Shown: positions 1 to 9,159 of the stretch, piece after piece
Layout of the letters: each line of letters begins with the position of its first letter
How positions within the stretch are numbered: the stretch's first letter is position 1
Assembly (NCBI RefSeq): GCF_002025705.1
Contig: NZ_CP018846.1
Span: 5,881,501 to 5,945,500 of the forward strand
DNA length: 64,000 nucleotides
Reading direction: 5' to 3'
Source: Pseudomonas putida
GTDB taxonomy: Bacteria > Pseudomonadota > Gammaproteobacteria > Pseudomonadales > Pseudomonadaceae
Program-made: the position numbers and the translations under genes
Notes under the pieces: model-generated
What the model was told of the DNA's origin: nothing
The model's input: the letters and a program-made list of their open reading frames with translations, nothing else
Database searches by the model: none

Positions 1-2013
1 CTGATGATCGCCCTTGAAGAGCAGAATCTGGTTGGCATGCGCGTTTCGGACAAGGGCCAGGCGCTGTTCTTCGACACCAAGAGCGGTAACGAACTCAAGC
101 GGATCGACCTGCCAGTGCCTGCTGGCACCCAGGTCAGCTCGATCAGTACCGACCAGCCGGGCAGCCCGTTGGTCGTACTCGGTTTGTCCAATGGTCAGGC
201 GCTGGTGTTCCACCACACCTACAAGATCACCTACCCGGACAACAAGAAAACCATCACCCCCGGCATCGACTACCCCTACGGTGAACAGCCGTTCGTGCTC
301 GATGACCAGGGCCGCGCGCTGGAGCACGTGAGCGTCAACGTCAATGGCGATAGCTTGATGCTCGCTGGCTCCACCGGTGCGCACTTGCAGGTGCTCGAGC
401 TGACCCGCACTGAAAACATGATGACCGAAGAGGTCACCACCGAGCAGAACCGCATCGAACTGCCGCAGATGACCGAGGTGGTGAAGGACATCTTCATCGA
501 CCCGCGGCAGCAATGGCTGTACGTGATCAACGGCCGTGCCACTGCCGACGTGTTCAGCCTGCGTGACAAGAGCCTCAATGGCCGCTACAAGCTTTCCGAA
601 AGTGCCGATACTGAAATCACGGCCGCAACCCAGCTGGTTGGCGGCATCTCGCTGATCATCGGTGACTCCAAGGGCGGCCTGGCCCAGTGGTTCATGGCCC
701 GCGACCCGGATGGCGAGCAGCGTTTCAAACAGATCCGTACCTTCCAGATGGGCAAGGCCGCAATCGCCCAGATCGATGCAGAAGAGCGCCGCAAGGGCTT
801 CATCGCCCTGGATACTGAAGGCAAGCTTGGCGTGTTCCACAGCACCGCGCACCGCACCCTGCTGGTCGAGCCGGCGGCCGAAGGCGCGGGCATCCTGGCC
901 CTGTCGCCACGAGCCAACCGCATCATTATCGAAGAAGGCGGCAAGCTGTTGCCGTTGAGCCTGCGCAACCCGCACCCGGAAGTCTCCTTCAGCGCGTTGT
1001 GGGGCAAAGTCTGGTACGAAAACTACGACGAGCCCAAGTACGTCTGGCAGTCGACCGCATCGAACACCGACTTCGAACCCAAGCTGAGCCTCTCGCCGCT
1101 GACCTTCGGTACCCTCAAGGCCGCGTTCTACGCGATGATCCTGGCGGCCCCGCTAGCCATTGCCGCGGCTATCTACACCGCCTACTTCATGGCCCCGGGC
1201 ATGCGCCGCAAGGTCAAGCCGGTGATCGAACTGATGGAGGCGATGCCGACGGTGATCCTCGGCTTCTTCGCCGGCCTGTTCCTCGCGCCGTACCTGGAAG
1301 GCCACCTGCCTGGCGTGTTCAGCCTGTTCCTGATCATGCCGCTCGGCATCCTGCTGGCGGGCTTCACCTGGAGCCGCCTGCCTGAATCGATCCGCCTGCG
1401 TATTCCGGATGGCTGGGAAGCGGCAATCCTGATTCCGGTGATTCTCGCCATCGGCTGGTTCGCCCTGGCTGTCAGCCCGTTCCTCGAGAGCTGGTTCTTC
1501 GGCGGCGACATGCGTTTGTGGATCACGGACACCCTGGGTATCCGCTACGACCAGCGCAACGCCATGGTGGTCGGTATTGCCATGGGCTTCGCGGTCATCC
1601 CGAACATCTACTCGATCGCCGAAGACGCCGTGTTCAGCGTGCCGCGCAGCCTGACGCTGGGCTCCCTGGCCCTGGGTGCGACGCCGTGGCAGACCCTGAC
1701 CCGCGTGGTCATCCTCACCGCCAGCCCGGGCATCTTCTCGGCGCTGATGATCGGCATGGGTCGTGCGGTGGGCGAGACCATGATCGTGCTGATGGCCACC
1801 GGCAACACTCCGGTGATGGAGCTGAACCTGTTCGAAGGCATGCGCACCCTGGCCGCCAACGTGGCGGTGGAAATGCCTGAATCGGAAGTTGGTGGCAGTC
1901 ATTATCGTGTGCTGTTCCTCGCCGCCCTCGTGCTGCTGATGTTCACCTTCGTCATGAACACCTTGGCCGAGCTGATTCGCCAGCGTCTGCGCAAGAAATA
2001 CTCGTCGCTTTGA
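1..2013 (+). CDS. pstC: Phosphate ABC transporter permease PstC, 5' end outside window
   Basis: Inner-membrane permease subunit of the high-affinity PstSCAB phosphate importer. The reading frame is open from the first base, so the start lies upstream. About 340 residues of soluble, beta-rich sequence with repeating hydrophobic/Gly-Asp strands (a WD40/propeller-like periplasmic domain) come before the permease core. The core begins near residue 365 with at least six membrane segments. The ABC-interaction (EAA) loop is visible as SLTLGSLALGATPWQTL around residue 550. The visible 670 residues are about twice the length of E. coli PstC. It is followed 17 bases later by pstA, so the two are one operon. 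The propeller reading is my inference from the strand pattern; the permease assignment is firm. Confidence 0.95.
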   Translation: MMIALEEQNLVGMRVSDKGQALFFDTKSGNELKRIDLPVPAGTQVSSISTDQPGSPLVVLGLSNGQALVFHHTYKITYPDNKKTITPGIDYPYGEQPFVLDDQGRALEHVSVNVNGDSLMLAGSTGAHLQVLELTRTENMMTEEVTTEQNRIELPQMTEVVKDIFIDPRQQWLYVINGRATADVFSLRDKSLNGRYKLSESADTEITAATQLVGGISLIIGDSKGGLAQWFMARDPDGEQRFKQIRTFQMGKAAIAQIDAEERRKGFIALDTEGKLGVFHSTAHRTLLVEPAAEGAGILALSPRANRIIIEEGGKLLPLSLRNPHPEVSFSALWGKVWYENYDEPKYVWQSTASNTDFEPKLSLSPLTFGTLKAAFYAMILAAPLAIAAAIYTAYFMAPGMRRKVKPVIELMEAMPTVILGFFAGLFLAPYLEGHLPGVFSLFLIMPLGILLAGFTWSRLPESIRLRIPDGWEAAILIPVILAIGWFALAVSPFLESWFFGGDMRLWITDTLGIRYDQRNAMVVGIAMGFAVIPNIYSIAEDAVFSVPRSLTLGSLALGATPWQTLTRVVILTASPGIFSALMIGMGRAVGETMIVLMATGNTPVMELNLFEGMRTLAANVAVEMPESEVGGSHYRVLFLAALVLLMFTFVMNTLAELIRQRLRKKYSSL

Positions 2014-2030
2014 TAGAAAGGTAGAGATCC

Positions 2031-3701
2031 GTGAAAAAGGATTCCCTCAAAGGCTGGTTCAAGAGCGGCGCTCCAGGCGTCTGGATCAGCGGTGGCGCGG
2101 TGGCCATGGCGGTGATCATGACCGTTGGCCTGCTGGCGGTGATCGCCGTGCGCGGCCTGGGCCACTTCTGGCCGGCCGACCTGATCCAGGCCACCTACAA
2201 GGTGCCGGGCCAAGCCGACCACGTCGTCATCGGCGAAGTGGTGCAGAAGGAAGAAGTACCGCGTGCCCGCCTCAAGGGCGCCGGCCTGCCGGTGCCAGAC
2301 GACGGCCCGGAGTTCATGACTCGCGAGCTGGTCAAGGTGGGTAACCGCGACCTCAACGGCAGCGACTTCACCTGGGTGGTTGGCGACTGGCTGGTCGACG
2401 AGCAACGCCCGGCCGACCTGATTGCCCTGGAGCGCCGCGAGTGGGGCAACTTCTATGGCTATCTGGTCAGCGTCAAGGAAGAAGGCCGCGTGGTTGCCCA
2501 AGGCCAGGCGGCCTGGAACGAACTGCAAGCCCGCCTGAAGCGTGCCAACCAGCTCAACAGCGAACTGCAAACCCTCGAAAAGAAGGACATCGGTGCCATC
2601 AACCATGGCCTTGAGCGCCTGCGCCTGCACGGTCGCAAGCTGGAACTGGACGGCAAGCTGGACGCCGCTGCCCAGGCCGACATGGACGCCGAACGCGCCG
2701 AGCTGAACAGCCGCTACAAGGCCATCGAGGAGCGCCTGTTGGGCCTGCACCAGGCCTTCGCCCGCGACAGCCTGGTAGCGCGTGACGGCAATGGCCGTGA
2801 AGTGGAAATCAACCTGAGCAAGGTGGTGCACGCCATTCAGCCGAACGGCATGTCCGGCCTGAGCAAGATGGGCACCTACTTCGCCAAGGTCTGGGAGTTC
2901 CTCAGCGACGACCCGCGTGAAGCCAACACCGAGGGCGGGATCTTCCCGGCCATCTTCGGTACCGTGATGATGACCCTGATCATGGCCGTGATCGTCACGC
3001 CGTTCGGCGTGCTGGCTGCGGTCTACCTGCGCGAGTACGCCCGGCAAGGCCCGGTAACCCGCCTGATCCGTATTGCGGTGAACAACCTGGCTGGCGTACC
3101 GGCGATCGTTTATGGCGTATTCGGCCTGGGCTTCTTCGTCTACGTGCTGGGTGGCTCGATCGACCGCCTGTTCTTCCCCGAAGCGCTGCCGGCACCGACC
3201 CTGGGTACCCCGGGCTTGCTGTGGGCTTCGCTGACCTTGGCGCTACTGGCCGTGCCGGTGGTGATCGTGGCCACCGAGGAAGGCCTGGCGCGGATTCCGC
3301 GCACCGTGCGTGAAGGTTCCCTGGCCCTGGGTGCGACCAAGGCAGAAACCCTGTGGAAGATCGTCCTGCCGATGGCCAGCCCGGCCATGATGACCGGCAT
3401 GATCCTCGCCGTGGCCCGCGCCGCCGGTGAAGTGGCGCCGCTGATGCTGGTAGGTGTGGTGAAACTGGCCCCCTCGTTGCCGCTGGACGGCAACTACCCG
3501 TATCTGCACCTGGACCAGAAGATCATGCACCTGGGCTTCCACATCTATGACGTCGGCTTCCAGAGCCCGAACGTCGAAGCCGCGCGACCGCTGGTGTACG
3601 CCACCGCGCTGCTGCTGGTGCTGGTGATCGCCACCCTCAACCTGTCGGCGGTGTGGATCCGTAACCACCTGCGCGAGAAGTACAAGGCGCTCGACAGCTG
3701 A
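2031..3701 (+). CDS. pstA: Phosphate ABC transporter permease PstA, enlarged form
   Basis: Second membrane subunit of the Pst phosphate importer, 556 residues against about 300 in E. coli. It starts at GTG after a purine-rich AGGTAGAG ribosome site. One membrane segment (residues about 17-47) is followed by a periplasmic region of about 240 residues. That region contains a charged, Leu/Glu/Lys-rich stretch (about 155-245) likely to form a coiled coil. The permease core (about 295-556) carries the EAA-like loop REGSLALGATKAETLWKIVL. Pairing with the equally enlarged PstC suggests that the two periplasmic extensions interact; that is inference. Confidence 0.95.
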   Translation: MKKDSLKGWFKSGAPGVWISGGAVAMAVIMTVGLLAVIAVRGLGHFWPADLIQATYKVPGQADHVVIGEVVQKEEVPRARLKGAGLPVPDDGPEFMTRELVKVGNRDLNGSDFTWVVGDWLVDEQRPADLIALERREWGNFYGYLVSVKEEGRVVAQGQAAWNELQARLKRANQLNSELQTLEKKDIGAINHGLERLRLHGRKLELDGKLDAAAQADMDAERAELNSRYKAIEERLLGLHQAFARDSLVARDGNGREVEINLSKVVHAIQPNGMSGLSKMGTYFAKVWEFLSDDPREANTEGGIFPAIFGTVMMTLIMAVIVTPFGVLAAVYLREYARQGPVTRLIRIAVNNLAGVPAIVYGVFGLGFFVYVLGGSIDRLFFPEALPAPTLGTPGLLWASLTLALLAVPVVIVATEEGLARIPRTVREGSLALGATKAETLWKIVLPMASPAMMTGMILAVARAAGEVAPLMLVGVVKLAPSLPLDGNYPYLHLDQKIMHLGFHIYDVGFQSPNVEAARPLVYATALLLVLVIATLNLSAVWIRNHLREKYKALDS

Positions 3702-3774
3702 GCCTGATCTGCAAGCGTGCCGCCTGCCTGCCGGGCGGCCCTTTGAAACGAATTGATAGCGTATGGAGTTGACC

Positions 3775-4608
3775 ATGCAGCATGAATCCCATACCCACGG
3801 CATCGACATGTCTGCCCTGGGTCGCGACAAGCAGAGCCTGCGCCTGGCCGAAGAAACCGTGGCCATCGAAGTGCCGGGGCTGAGCCTGTTCTACGGCGAC
3901 AAGCAAGCCCTGTTCGACGTGCAGATGAACATCCCCAAGCAGCGCGTGACCGCCTTCATCGGCCCGTCCGGCTGCGGCAAGTCGACCTTGCTGCGCACTT
4001 TCAACCGCATGAATGACCTGGTCGACGGCTGCCGTGTGGAAGGCGCCATCAACCTGTATGGCAACAACATCTACCGCAAGGGCGAAGACGTGGCCGAGCT
4101 GCGTCGCCGGGTGGGCATGGTGTTCCAGAAGCCCAACCCGTTCCCCAAGACCATCTACGAGAACGTGGTCTACGGCCTGCGCATCCAGGGCATCAACAAG
4201 AAGCGCGTGCTCGATGAAGCCGTGGAGTGGGCGCTGAAGGGCGCCGCCCTTTGGGACGAGGTCAAGGACCGCCTGCATGAGTCTGCCCTGGGCCTGTCCG
4301 GTGGCCAGCAGCAGCGTCTGGTGATTGCCCGTACCATCGCGGTCGAGCCCGAAGTGCTGCTGCTCGACGAACCCTGCTCGGCACTGGACCCGATCTCGAC
4401 GCTGAAGGTCGAAGAGCTGATCTACGAACTGAAATCCAAGTACACCATCGTCATCGTGACCCACAACATGCAACAGGCGGCCCGTGTTTCGGACTACACC
4501 GCGTTCATGTACATGGGCAAACTGGTCGAATTCGGGGATACCGACACCCTGTTCACCAACCCGGCGAAGAAGCAGACCGAAGACTACATCACCGGTCGTT
4601 ACGGCTAA
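3775..4608 (+). CDS. pstB: Phosphate ABC transporter ATPase PstB
   Basis: Cytoplasmic ATPase that powers PstCA, 277 residues. Walker A GPSGCGKST is at residues 63-71, then the Q-loop (VFQKPNPFP), the signature LSGGQQQR, Walker B LLLDEP with SALDP, and the switch histidine in VTHNM. I chose the ATG at 3775 rather than the in-frame ATG at 3763 because GGAG at 3765-3768 lies six bases upstream of it, an ideal ribosome site that overlaps the earlier ATG. It lies 73 bases after pstA with no terminator between, so the genes are probably co-transcribed. Confidence 0.97.
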   Translation: MQHESHTHGIDMSALGRDKQSLRLAEETVAIEVPGLSLFYGDKQALFDVQMNIPKQRVTAFIGPSGCGKSTLLRTFNRMNDLVDGCRVEGAINLYGNNIYRKGEDVAELRRRVGMVFQKPNPFPKTIYENVVYGLRIQGINKKRVLDEAVEWALKGAALWDEVKDRLHESALGLSGGQQQRLVIARTIAVEPEVLLLDEPCSALDPISTLKVEELIYELKSKYTIVIVTHNMQQAARVSDYTAFMYMGKLVEFGDTDTLFTNPAKKQTEDYITGRYG

Positions 4609-4634
4609 GCGCTGCTCGTGATGAGCACCTGGCA

Positions 4635-4720
4635 CTGTGGGAGCGGGTTTACCCGCGAAGCAGACGCCTCGGTGCCTGGCACCGGCTTTGCCGGTGATCG
4701 CGGGTAAACCCGCTCCTATA
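4635..4720. repeat. REP pair between pstB and phoU
   Basis: Two inverted copies of the P. putida-type REP flank a short GC hairpin. The left copy begins CTGTGGGAGCGGGTTTACCC and the right copy reads CGCGGGTAAACCCGCTCC. It sits in the 138-base gap before phoU and could act as a transcript-stabilising or attenuating hairpin between the transporter genes and phoU. Confidence 0.85.
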
Positions 4721-4746
4721 CGGACGCGCTACCAAAGGACAAAACG

Positions 4747-5517
4747 ATGATCAACAAAGAAAGCCTGACGCACCATATTTCCCAGCAGTTCAACGCCGAG
4801 CTGGAAGAGGTGCGCAGCCACCTGCTGGCCATGGGCGGCCTGGTTGAAAAGCAGGTGAACGATGCCGTCACCGCGCTGATCGAGGCCGACTCGGGCCTGG
4901 CCCAGCAGGTGCGTGAAGTCGATGAACAGATCAACCAGATGGAGCGCAACATCGACGAGGAATGCCTGCGCATCCTCGCCCGCCGCCAGCCGGCGGCCTC
5001 CGACCTGCGCCTGATCATTAGCATCTCCAAGTCGGTGATCGACCTCGAGCGCATTGGCGACGAATCGACCAAGATCGCCCGCCGCGCCATCCAGTTGTGC
5101 GAGGAGGGCGAGTCGCCGCGTGGCTACGTCGAAGTGCGGCACATCGGTGATCAGGTGCGCAACATGGTGCGCGATGCCCTTGATGCCTTCGCACGCTTCG
5201 ACGCCGACCTGGCGCTGGCGGTGGCTCAGTACGACAAGACCATCGACCGCGAGTACAAGACGGCGCTGCGCGAACTGGTCACTTACATGATGGAAGACCC
5301 GCGTTCGATCTCGCGTGTGCTCAGCGTGATCTGGGTGCTGCGTTCGCTGGAGCGGATCGGCGACCACGCGCGCAACATCTCGGAGCTGGTGATCTACCTG
5401 GTGCGCGGTACCGACGTCCGTCACATGGGGCTCAAGCGCATGAAGGCAGAAGTCGAAGGCACCGCGGGTGACGCGGCCGAAAGCGCTAATGTTCCGGCGA
5501 AACCTGACGATAAATAA
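4747..5517 (+). CDS. phoU: Phosphate signalling regulator PhoU
   Basis: Negative modulator that links the Pst transporter to the PhoR kinase and restrains Pho regulon expression when phosphate is ample. The 256 residues are almost all helical, with two PhoU three-helix repeats. Both repeats carry the metal-binding E/DxxxD-type motif: the first near DLERIGDESTKIARRA and the second near SLERIGDHARNISELV. A run of acidic and small residues closes the C-terminus. It is the usual last gene of the pst operon and is followed by a hairpin terminator. Confidence 0.97.
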   Translation: MINKESLTHHISQQFNAELEEVRSHLLAMGGLVEKQVNDAVTALIEADSGLAQQVREVDEQINQMERNIDEECLRILARRQPAASDLRLIISISKSVIDLERIGDESTKIARRAIQLCEEGESPRGYVEVRHIGDQVRNMVRDALDAFARFDADLALAVAQYDKTIDREYKTALRELVTYMMEDPRSISRVLSVIWVLRSLERIGDHARNISELVIYLVRGTDVRHMGLKRMKAEVEGTAGDAAESANVPAKPDDK

Positions 5518-5536
5518 GATTGCTCGCGAGCATCGA

Positions 5537-5560
5537 CGCCCGGCCTGTGCCGGGCGTTTT
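5537..5560 (+). terminator. Rho-independent terminator after phoU
   Basis: Stem CGCCCGG / CCGGGCG with a six-base loop followed by TTTT, 19 bases after the phoU stop. It closes the pst-phoU transcript. Confidence 0.75.
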
Positions 5561-5681
5561 CGTTGGTGGCAGAGCAATCAGCAGGCACCCGCGAACGATG
5601 CGAAGAAGTCCCGGCGTGACCCTAGAGTTGGCAAGTGGCCACCATTGCGCGGTAGGCTAGTCGGGTTCAAGAGGAGTTTCG

Positions 5682-6581
5682 ATGAGTAAAGTCAATGTGC
5701 TGGTCGTGGATGACGCGCCGTTCATTCGTGACCTGGTAAGGAAGTGCCTGCGCAATGCCTTCCCGGGCATGGTCATCGAAGACGCGGTCAACGGTCGCAA
5801 GGCCATGGCCATGCTGGGCAAGGAGCAGTTCGACCTGGTGCTGTGCGACTGGGAGATGCCGGAGATGTCCGGCCTGGAATTGCTGACCTGGTGCCGTCAG
5901 CAGCCCGAGATGAAGGACATGCAGTTCATCATGGTGACCAGCCGTGGTGACAAGGAGAACGTGATCCAGGCCATCCAGGCTGGCGTCTCCGACTTCGTCG
6001 GCAAGCCCTTCACCAACGAGCAACTGCTGACCAAGGTCAAGAAAGCCCTGACCAAGATCGGCAAGCTGGAAAGCCTGGTAGCCGGAGCGCCGGCACGGGT
6101 GAATTCGGCATTCGCCAACGACTCGCTGAGTGCGCTGACCGGCGGTAAACCTGAAGCGGCCAAGGTCGCGGCGCCTGCTGTTGCACCGTCCAAGCCATTG
6201 CTCAATGCACCCAAGCCGCAGACTGCGGCGGTTGCGGCCCAGGCCGGGCGTGGGCAGGGCCAGTTGCGCCTGTCCAGTGGTACCCAGCCCTGCGTGATCA
6301 AGGCGCTGAGCCTCAAGGAGGCCTTGTTGGTGGTGCGTCGCAGTGCAGCGCTGCCACAGGTGCTTGAGGGCGCTGTGCTCGACCTGGAGCAGGGTGAGAA
6401 CGCCGAAGTGGCACGCCTGAACGGCTACCTGCACGCCATCGCCGCGCTGGAGCCCAAGCCTGAAAGTGACTGGCTGCAGTTGACCTTCAAGTTCGTCGAC
6501 CAGGATGCGCAGAAGCTCGACTACCTGTCGCGCCTGATTGCTCGTGGTACCCAGCAAAAGCACTTCACCCCCGGCGCCTGA
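5682..6581 (+). CDS. Orphan response regulator, receiver plus PilZ-like C-terminal domain
   Basis: A CheY-like receiver fills residues 1-125: acidic pair DD at 10-11, phosphorylatable Asp56 in LVLCDWEMP, Thr86 and Lys108 in VGKPF. An Ala/Pro-rich linker (about 140-190) leads to a 110-residue domain whose pattern, ending FVDQDAQKLDYLSRLIARG, resembles the last part of PilZ domains. The RxxxR and D/NxSxxG motifs used to bind c-di-GMP are not visible, so ligand binding is doubtful. It follows phoU but has its own leader after the phoU terminator, with GAGGAG before ATG. No kinase gene is adjacent. The output function is unknown; the receiver call is firm and the PilZ-like call is moderate. Confidence 0.8.
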   Translation: MSKVNVLVVDDAPFIRDLVRKCLRNAFPGMVIEDAVNGRKAMAMLGKEQFDLVLCDWEMPEMSGLELLTWCRQQPEMKDMQFIMVTSRGDKENVIQAIQAGVSDFVGKPFTNEQLLTKVKKALTKIGKLESLVAGAPARVNSAFANDSLSALTGGKPEAAKVAAPAVAPSKPLLNAPKPQTAAVAAQAGRGQGQLRLSSGTQPCVIKALSLKEALLVVRRSAALPQVLEGAVLDLEQGENAEVARLNGYLHAIAALEPKPESDWLQLTFKFVDQDAQKLDYLSRLIARGTQQKHFTPGA

Positions 6582-6588
6582 TCGCCAT

Positions 6589-6706
6589 CTGTGGGAGCGG
6601 CCTTGCGTCGCGAAAGGGCTGCGTAGCGGCCCCAGCAATCTTTGTATGATGCCGAGATCCTGGGGCCGCTACGCAGCCCTTTCGCGACGCAAGGCCGCTC
6701 CCACAG
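6589..6706. repeat. REP palindrome with perfect 46-bp arms
   Basis: The arms 6589-6634 and 6661-6706 are exact reverse complements and begin CTGTGGGAGCGGCCTTGCGT. A 26-base spacer separates them. It fills most of the gap between the response regulator and the M23 peptidase gene. Confidence 0.9.
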
Positions 6707-6797
6707 GGATCGAATCAGCCTTCCGACCAACTGCAATACTGCCCGCCAATCCCGCTGCTAGTCTTCGACAGACCATAACTGTCAAATAGCCACCATC

Positions 6798-7700
6798 ATG
6801 CCCGCCGCCGCCCGCTTGCTGCTTTTGTGTGCCTTGCTTTCGGCCTCGGCGTCGAGCATGGGCATGACTATCTACAAGACCGTCGACAACACCGGCGTGG
6901 TCTCGTACTCCGATCGCTACAGCCCGGGGGCGAAAACCTTCGAGATGAGCGAGCCGATCCTCGATCACATCGATGGCAAGGTGCGCCTGCAGGCCGAAAC
7001 CTTCCCAGGCGGTGTGCGCTTCATGGTACGCAACGAGTTGTACGTGCCGATGCAGGTTGAACTGCGCATCGACAAGCTGAGCAATGCCTTCGGTGGCAAT
7101 CAGCCGCGCAACATCCGTACCGTGGTAGGGCCGCGCTCGAGCAAGGTGCTGAGTTCCGTGTTGGCTGCGCCCGGCGGCAAGCTGCTATACGCCACCAGCT
7201 TCCAGTACGCCATGGGTGACCCTGGCCAGCACTCATTGGCCTATCGCTATCCGTTTCCCTGGAAGGGCGGGCCATTTCGCCTGACCCAGGGGCCCAACGG
7301 CCGCTTCAGCCACTTCGGCCCCAGGAGCCGTTATGCGATGGACATTGCCATGCCGGAGGGCACGCCGATCATTGCTGCGCGGGGCGGGATGGTGGTGAAG
7401 GTCGAGAATGGCCAGAGTGGTCGGGGCAACAACCCTGGGGGCAATTTCGTGCGGATCCTGCACCCTGACGGCACCATGGGTGTGTACCTGCACCTGATGC
7501 ATGGTTCGGTGGTGGTGCGCGAAGGGCAGCAGGTGGTGGTCGGACAGGCCTTGGCCAAGTCGGGGAACACCGGTAACAGCACCGGGCCCCACTTGCATTT
7601 CGTGGTGCAGCGCAATGTGGGGCTGGCGCTGGAATCGATACCGTTCCAGTTCGACCGGCCGCTTGGCGGGTTGCCGGACTTCACCGCCGGCAACCCATAG
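6798..7700 (+). CDS. Secreted M23-family metallopeptidase
   Basis: Probable periplasmic peptidoglycan endopeptidase or LytM-type factor, 300 residues. A signal peptide covers about residues 1-22 (LLLLCALLSASASS). It is followed by a DUF4124-like start (TIYKTVDNTGVVSYSD) and a beta-rich linker. The LytM/M23 domain occupies about 170-290. Zinc-ligand motifs are visible as SHFGPRSRYAMD (His and Asp) and the HLHF motif in GPHLHFVVQ, so it may be catalytically active. It stands alone between REP elements, convergent with the CorC-like gene, whose stop lies two bases away. Confidence 0.85.
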   Translation: MPAAARLLLLCALLSASASSMGMTIYKTVDNTGVVSYSDRYSPGAKTFEMSEPILDHIDGKVRLQAETFPGGVRFMVRNELYVPMQVELRIDKLSNAFGGNQPRNIRTVVGPRSSKVLSSVLAAPGGKLLYATSFQYAMGDPGQHSLAYRYPFPWKGGPFRLTQGPNGRFSHFGPRSRYAMDIAMPEGTPIIAARGGMVVKVENGQSGRGNNPGGNFVRILHPDGTMGVYLHLMHGSVVVREGQQVVVGQALAKSGNTGNSTGPHLHFVVQRNVGLALESIPFQFDRPLGGLPDFTAGNP

Positions 7701-7702
7701 GG

Positions 7703-9043
7703 TCAGTCGAGCTTGAGCACCTTGGCCAGGACGATCTTCGGCCCTTTCATCTTCTTGATGATGATGCGCAGGCCCTCGACTTCCAGCACTTCCTCTTCCT
7801 CAGGTACGCGCTTGAGGGTCTCGTAGACCAGGCCGGCGAGGGTTTCTGCCTCGATGTGGTCGAGGTCGACACCAAGCAGGCGCTCGACCTTGAACAGTGG
7901 CGTATCGCCCCGCACCAGCAGTTTGCCTGGCTGGTAGGCGAGGATGCCGCGTTCGGTCTTGCGGTGTTCGTCCTGGATGTCACCCACCAGCACTTCCAGC
8001 ACGTCTTCCATGGTCAGGTAGCCGATCACCTTGCCGTCGGCTTCCTCGACCAGCACGAAGTGCGCGCCTCCCTTGCGGAACTGCTCCAGCAGCTGCGACA
8101 GCGGCATGTGCCGCGAGACGCGCTCCAGCGGGCGGGCAAGGTCGTCCAGGTCGATGGTCTCGGGCAGGTGTTCGAGCTCGGCCAGCTCCAGCAGCAAGTC
8201 CTTGATGTGCAGCAGGCCGGTGAACTCCTCGCGCTCGGCGTCATACACCGGGTAGCGGCTGAACTTGTGCCGGCGTACCAGCGCCAGGATCTCCTTGAGC
8301 GGCGCATGGGCGTCGATGCTGACCATGTCCTCCCGCGAGTTGGCCCAGTCCACCACCTCCAGTTCGCCCATTTCCACGGCCGAGGCGAGCACGCGCATGC
8401 CCTGGTCGCTCGGGTCCTGGCCACGGCTGGAGTGCAGGATCAGCTTGAGCTCTTCGCGGCTGTAGTGGTGCTCATGGTGCGGGCCGGGCTCGCCCTGGCC
8501 GGCAATGCGCAAGATGGTGTTGGCGCTGGCGTTGAGCAGGTAGATGGCCGGGTACATGGTCCAGTAGAACAGGTACAGCGGCACTGCGGTCCACAGCGAC
8601 AGCAGCTCGGGCTTGCGGATTGCCCACGACTTGGGCGCCAGTTCGCCGACCACGATGTGCAGGTACGAAATGACGAAGAAGGCGACAAAGAACGACACCG
8701 CCTTGACCAGTTCGGCGCTTTCCACGCCCAGGTAGGCCAGCAGCGGTTCGAGCAGGTGGGCGAAGGCCGGTTCACCGACCCAGCCCAGCCCCAGCGATGC
8801 GAGGGTGATACCCAGCTGACAGGCCGACAGGTAGGCGTCGAGCTGGTTGTGCACTTTACGCAGGATGCTGCCACGCCAGCCATGCAGTTCGGCGATGGAC
8901 TCTACGCGGGTGGCACGCAGCTTGACCATGGCGAACTCGGCGGCAACGAAGAAGCCGTTGAGCAGCACCAGCAGGAAGGCAAAGATGATCATGCCGAAAT
9001 CGGCGAATAACGAGGTGAGGCTGATACCAGGGGAAGGGTCCAT
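7703..9043 (-). CDS. CorC/HlyC-type membrane protein with CNNM and CBS domains
   Basis: 446 residues with an N-terminal DUF21/CNNM membrane domain (about 1-190, several hydrophobic segments beginning FGMIIFAFLLVLLNGFFVAAE), two CBS domains (about 215-335) and a C-terminal CorC_HlyC domain (about 355-440). Family members are linked to magnesium, cobalt or sodium efflux; the substrate here is unknown. The ATG at 9043 fits the family start. A longer frame upstream runs through a terminator and REP DNA and is not credible. The ribosome site is weak. It ends two bases from the stop of the peptidase gene on the opposite strand. Confidence 0.88.
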   Translation of the reverse strand: MDPSPGISLTSLFADFGMIIFAFLLVLLNGFFVAAEFAMVKLRATRVESIAELHGWRGSILRKVHNQLDAYLSACQLGITLASLGLGWVGEPAFAHLLEPLLAYLGVESAELVKAVSFFVAFFVISYLHIVVGELAPKSWAIRKPELLSLWTAVPLYLFYWTMYPAIYLLNASANTILRIAGQGEPGPHHEHHYSREELKLILHSSRGQDPSDQGMRVLASAVEMGELEVVDWANSREDMVSIDAHAPLKEILALVRRHKFSRYPVYDAEREEFTGLLHIKDLLLELAELEHLPETIDLDDLARPLERVSRHMPLSQLLEQFRKGGAHFVLVEEADGKVIGYLTMEDVLEVLVGDIQDEHRKTERGILAYQPGKLLVRGDTPLFKVERLLGVDLDHIEAETLAGLVYETLKRVPEEEEVLEVEGLRIIIKKMKGPKIVLAKVLKLD

Positions 9044-9079
9044 GATGGAGTTTTTACGGGGTCCGTCTTTGAGAGAGAG

Positions 9080-9106
9080 AAAAAAAGTGCCAGCTCTTGC
9101 TGGCAC
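9080..9106 (-). terminator. Rho-independent terminator between phoR and the CorC-like gene
   Basis: Read on the minus strand: stem GTGCCAGC / GCTGGCAC with an AAGA loop, followed by seven T residues. It lies downstream of phoR and the REP and just upstream of the CorC-like gene, so it would end the phoBR transcript. Confidence 0.85.
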
Positions 9107-9159
9107 AGGGGATCCAATGTAGCGGCTGGGGCCACAAAAGCAAAGGGTGCTGCTGCTTT

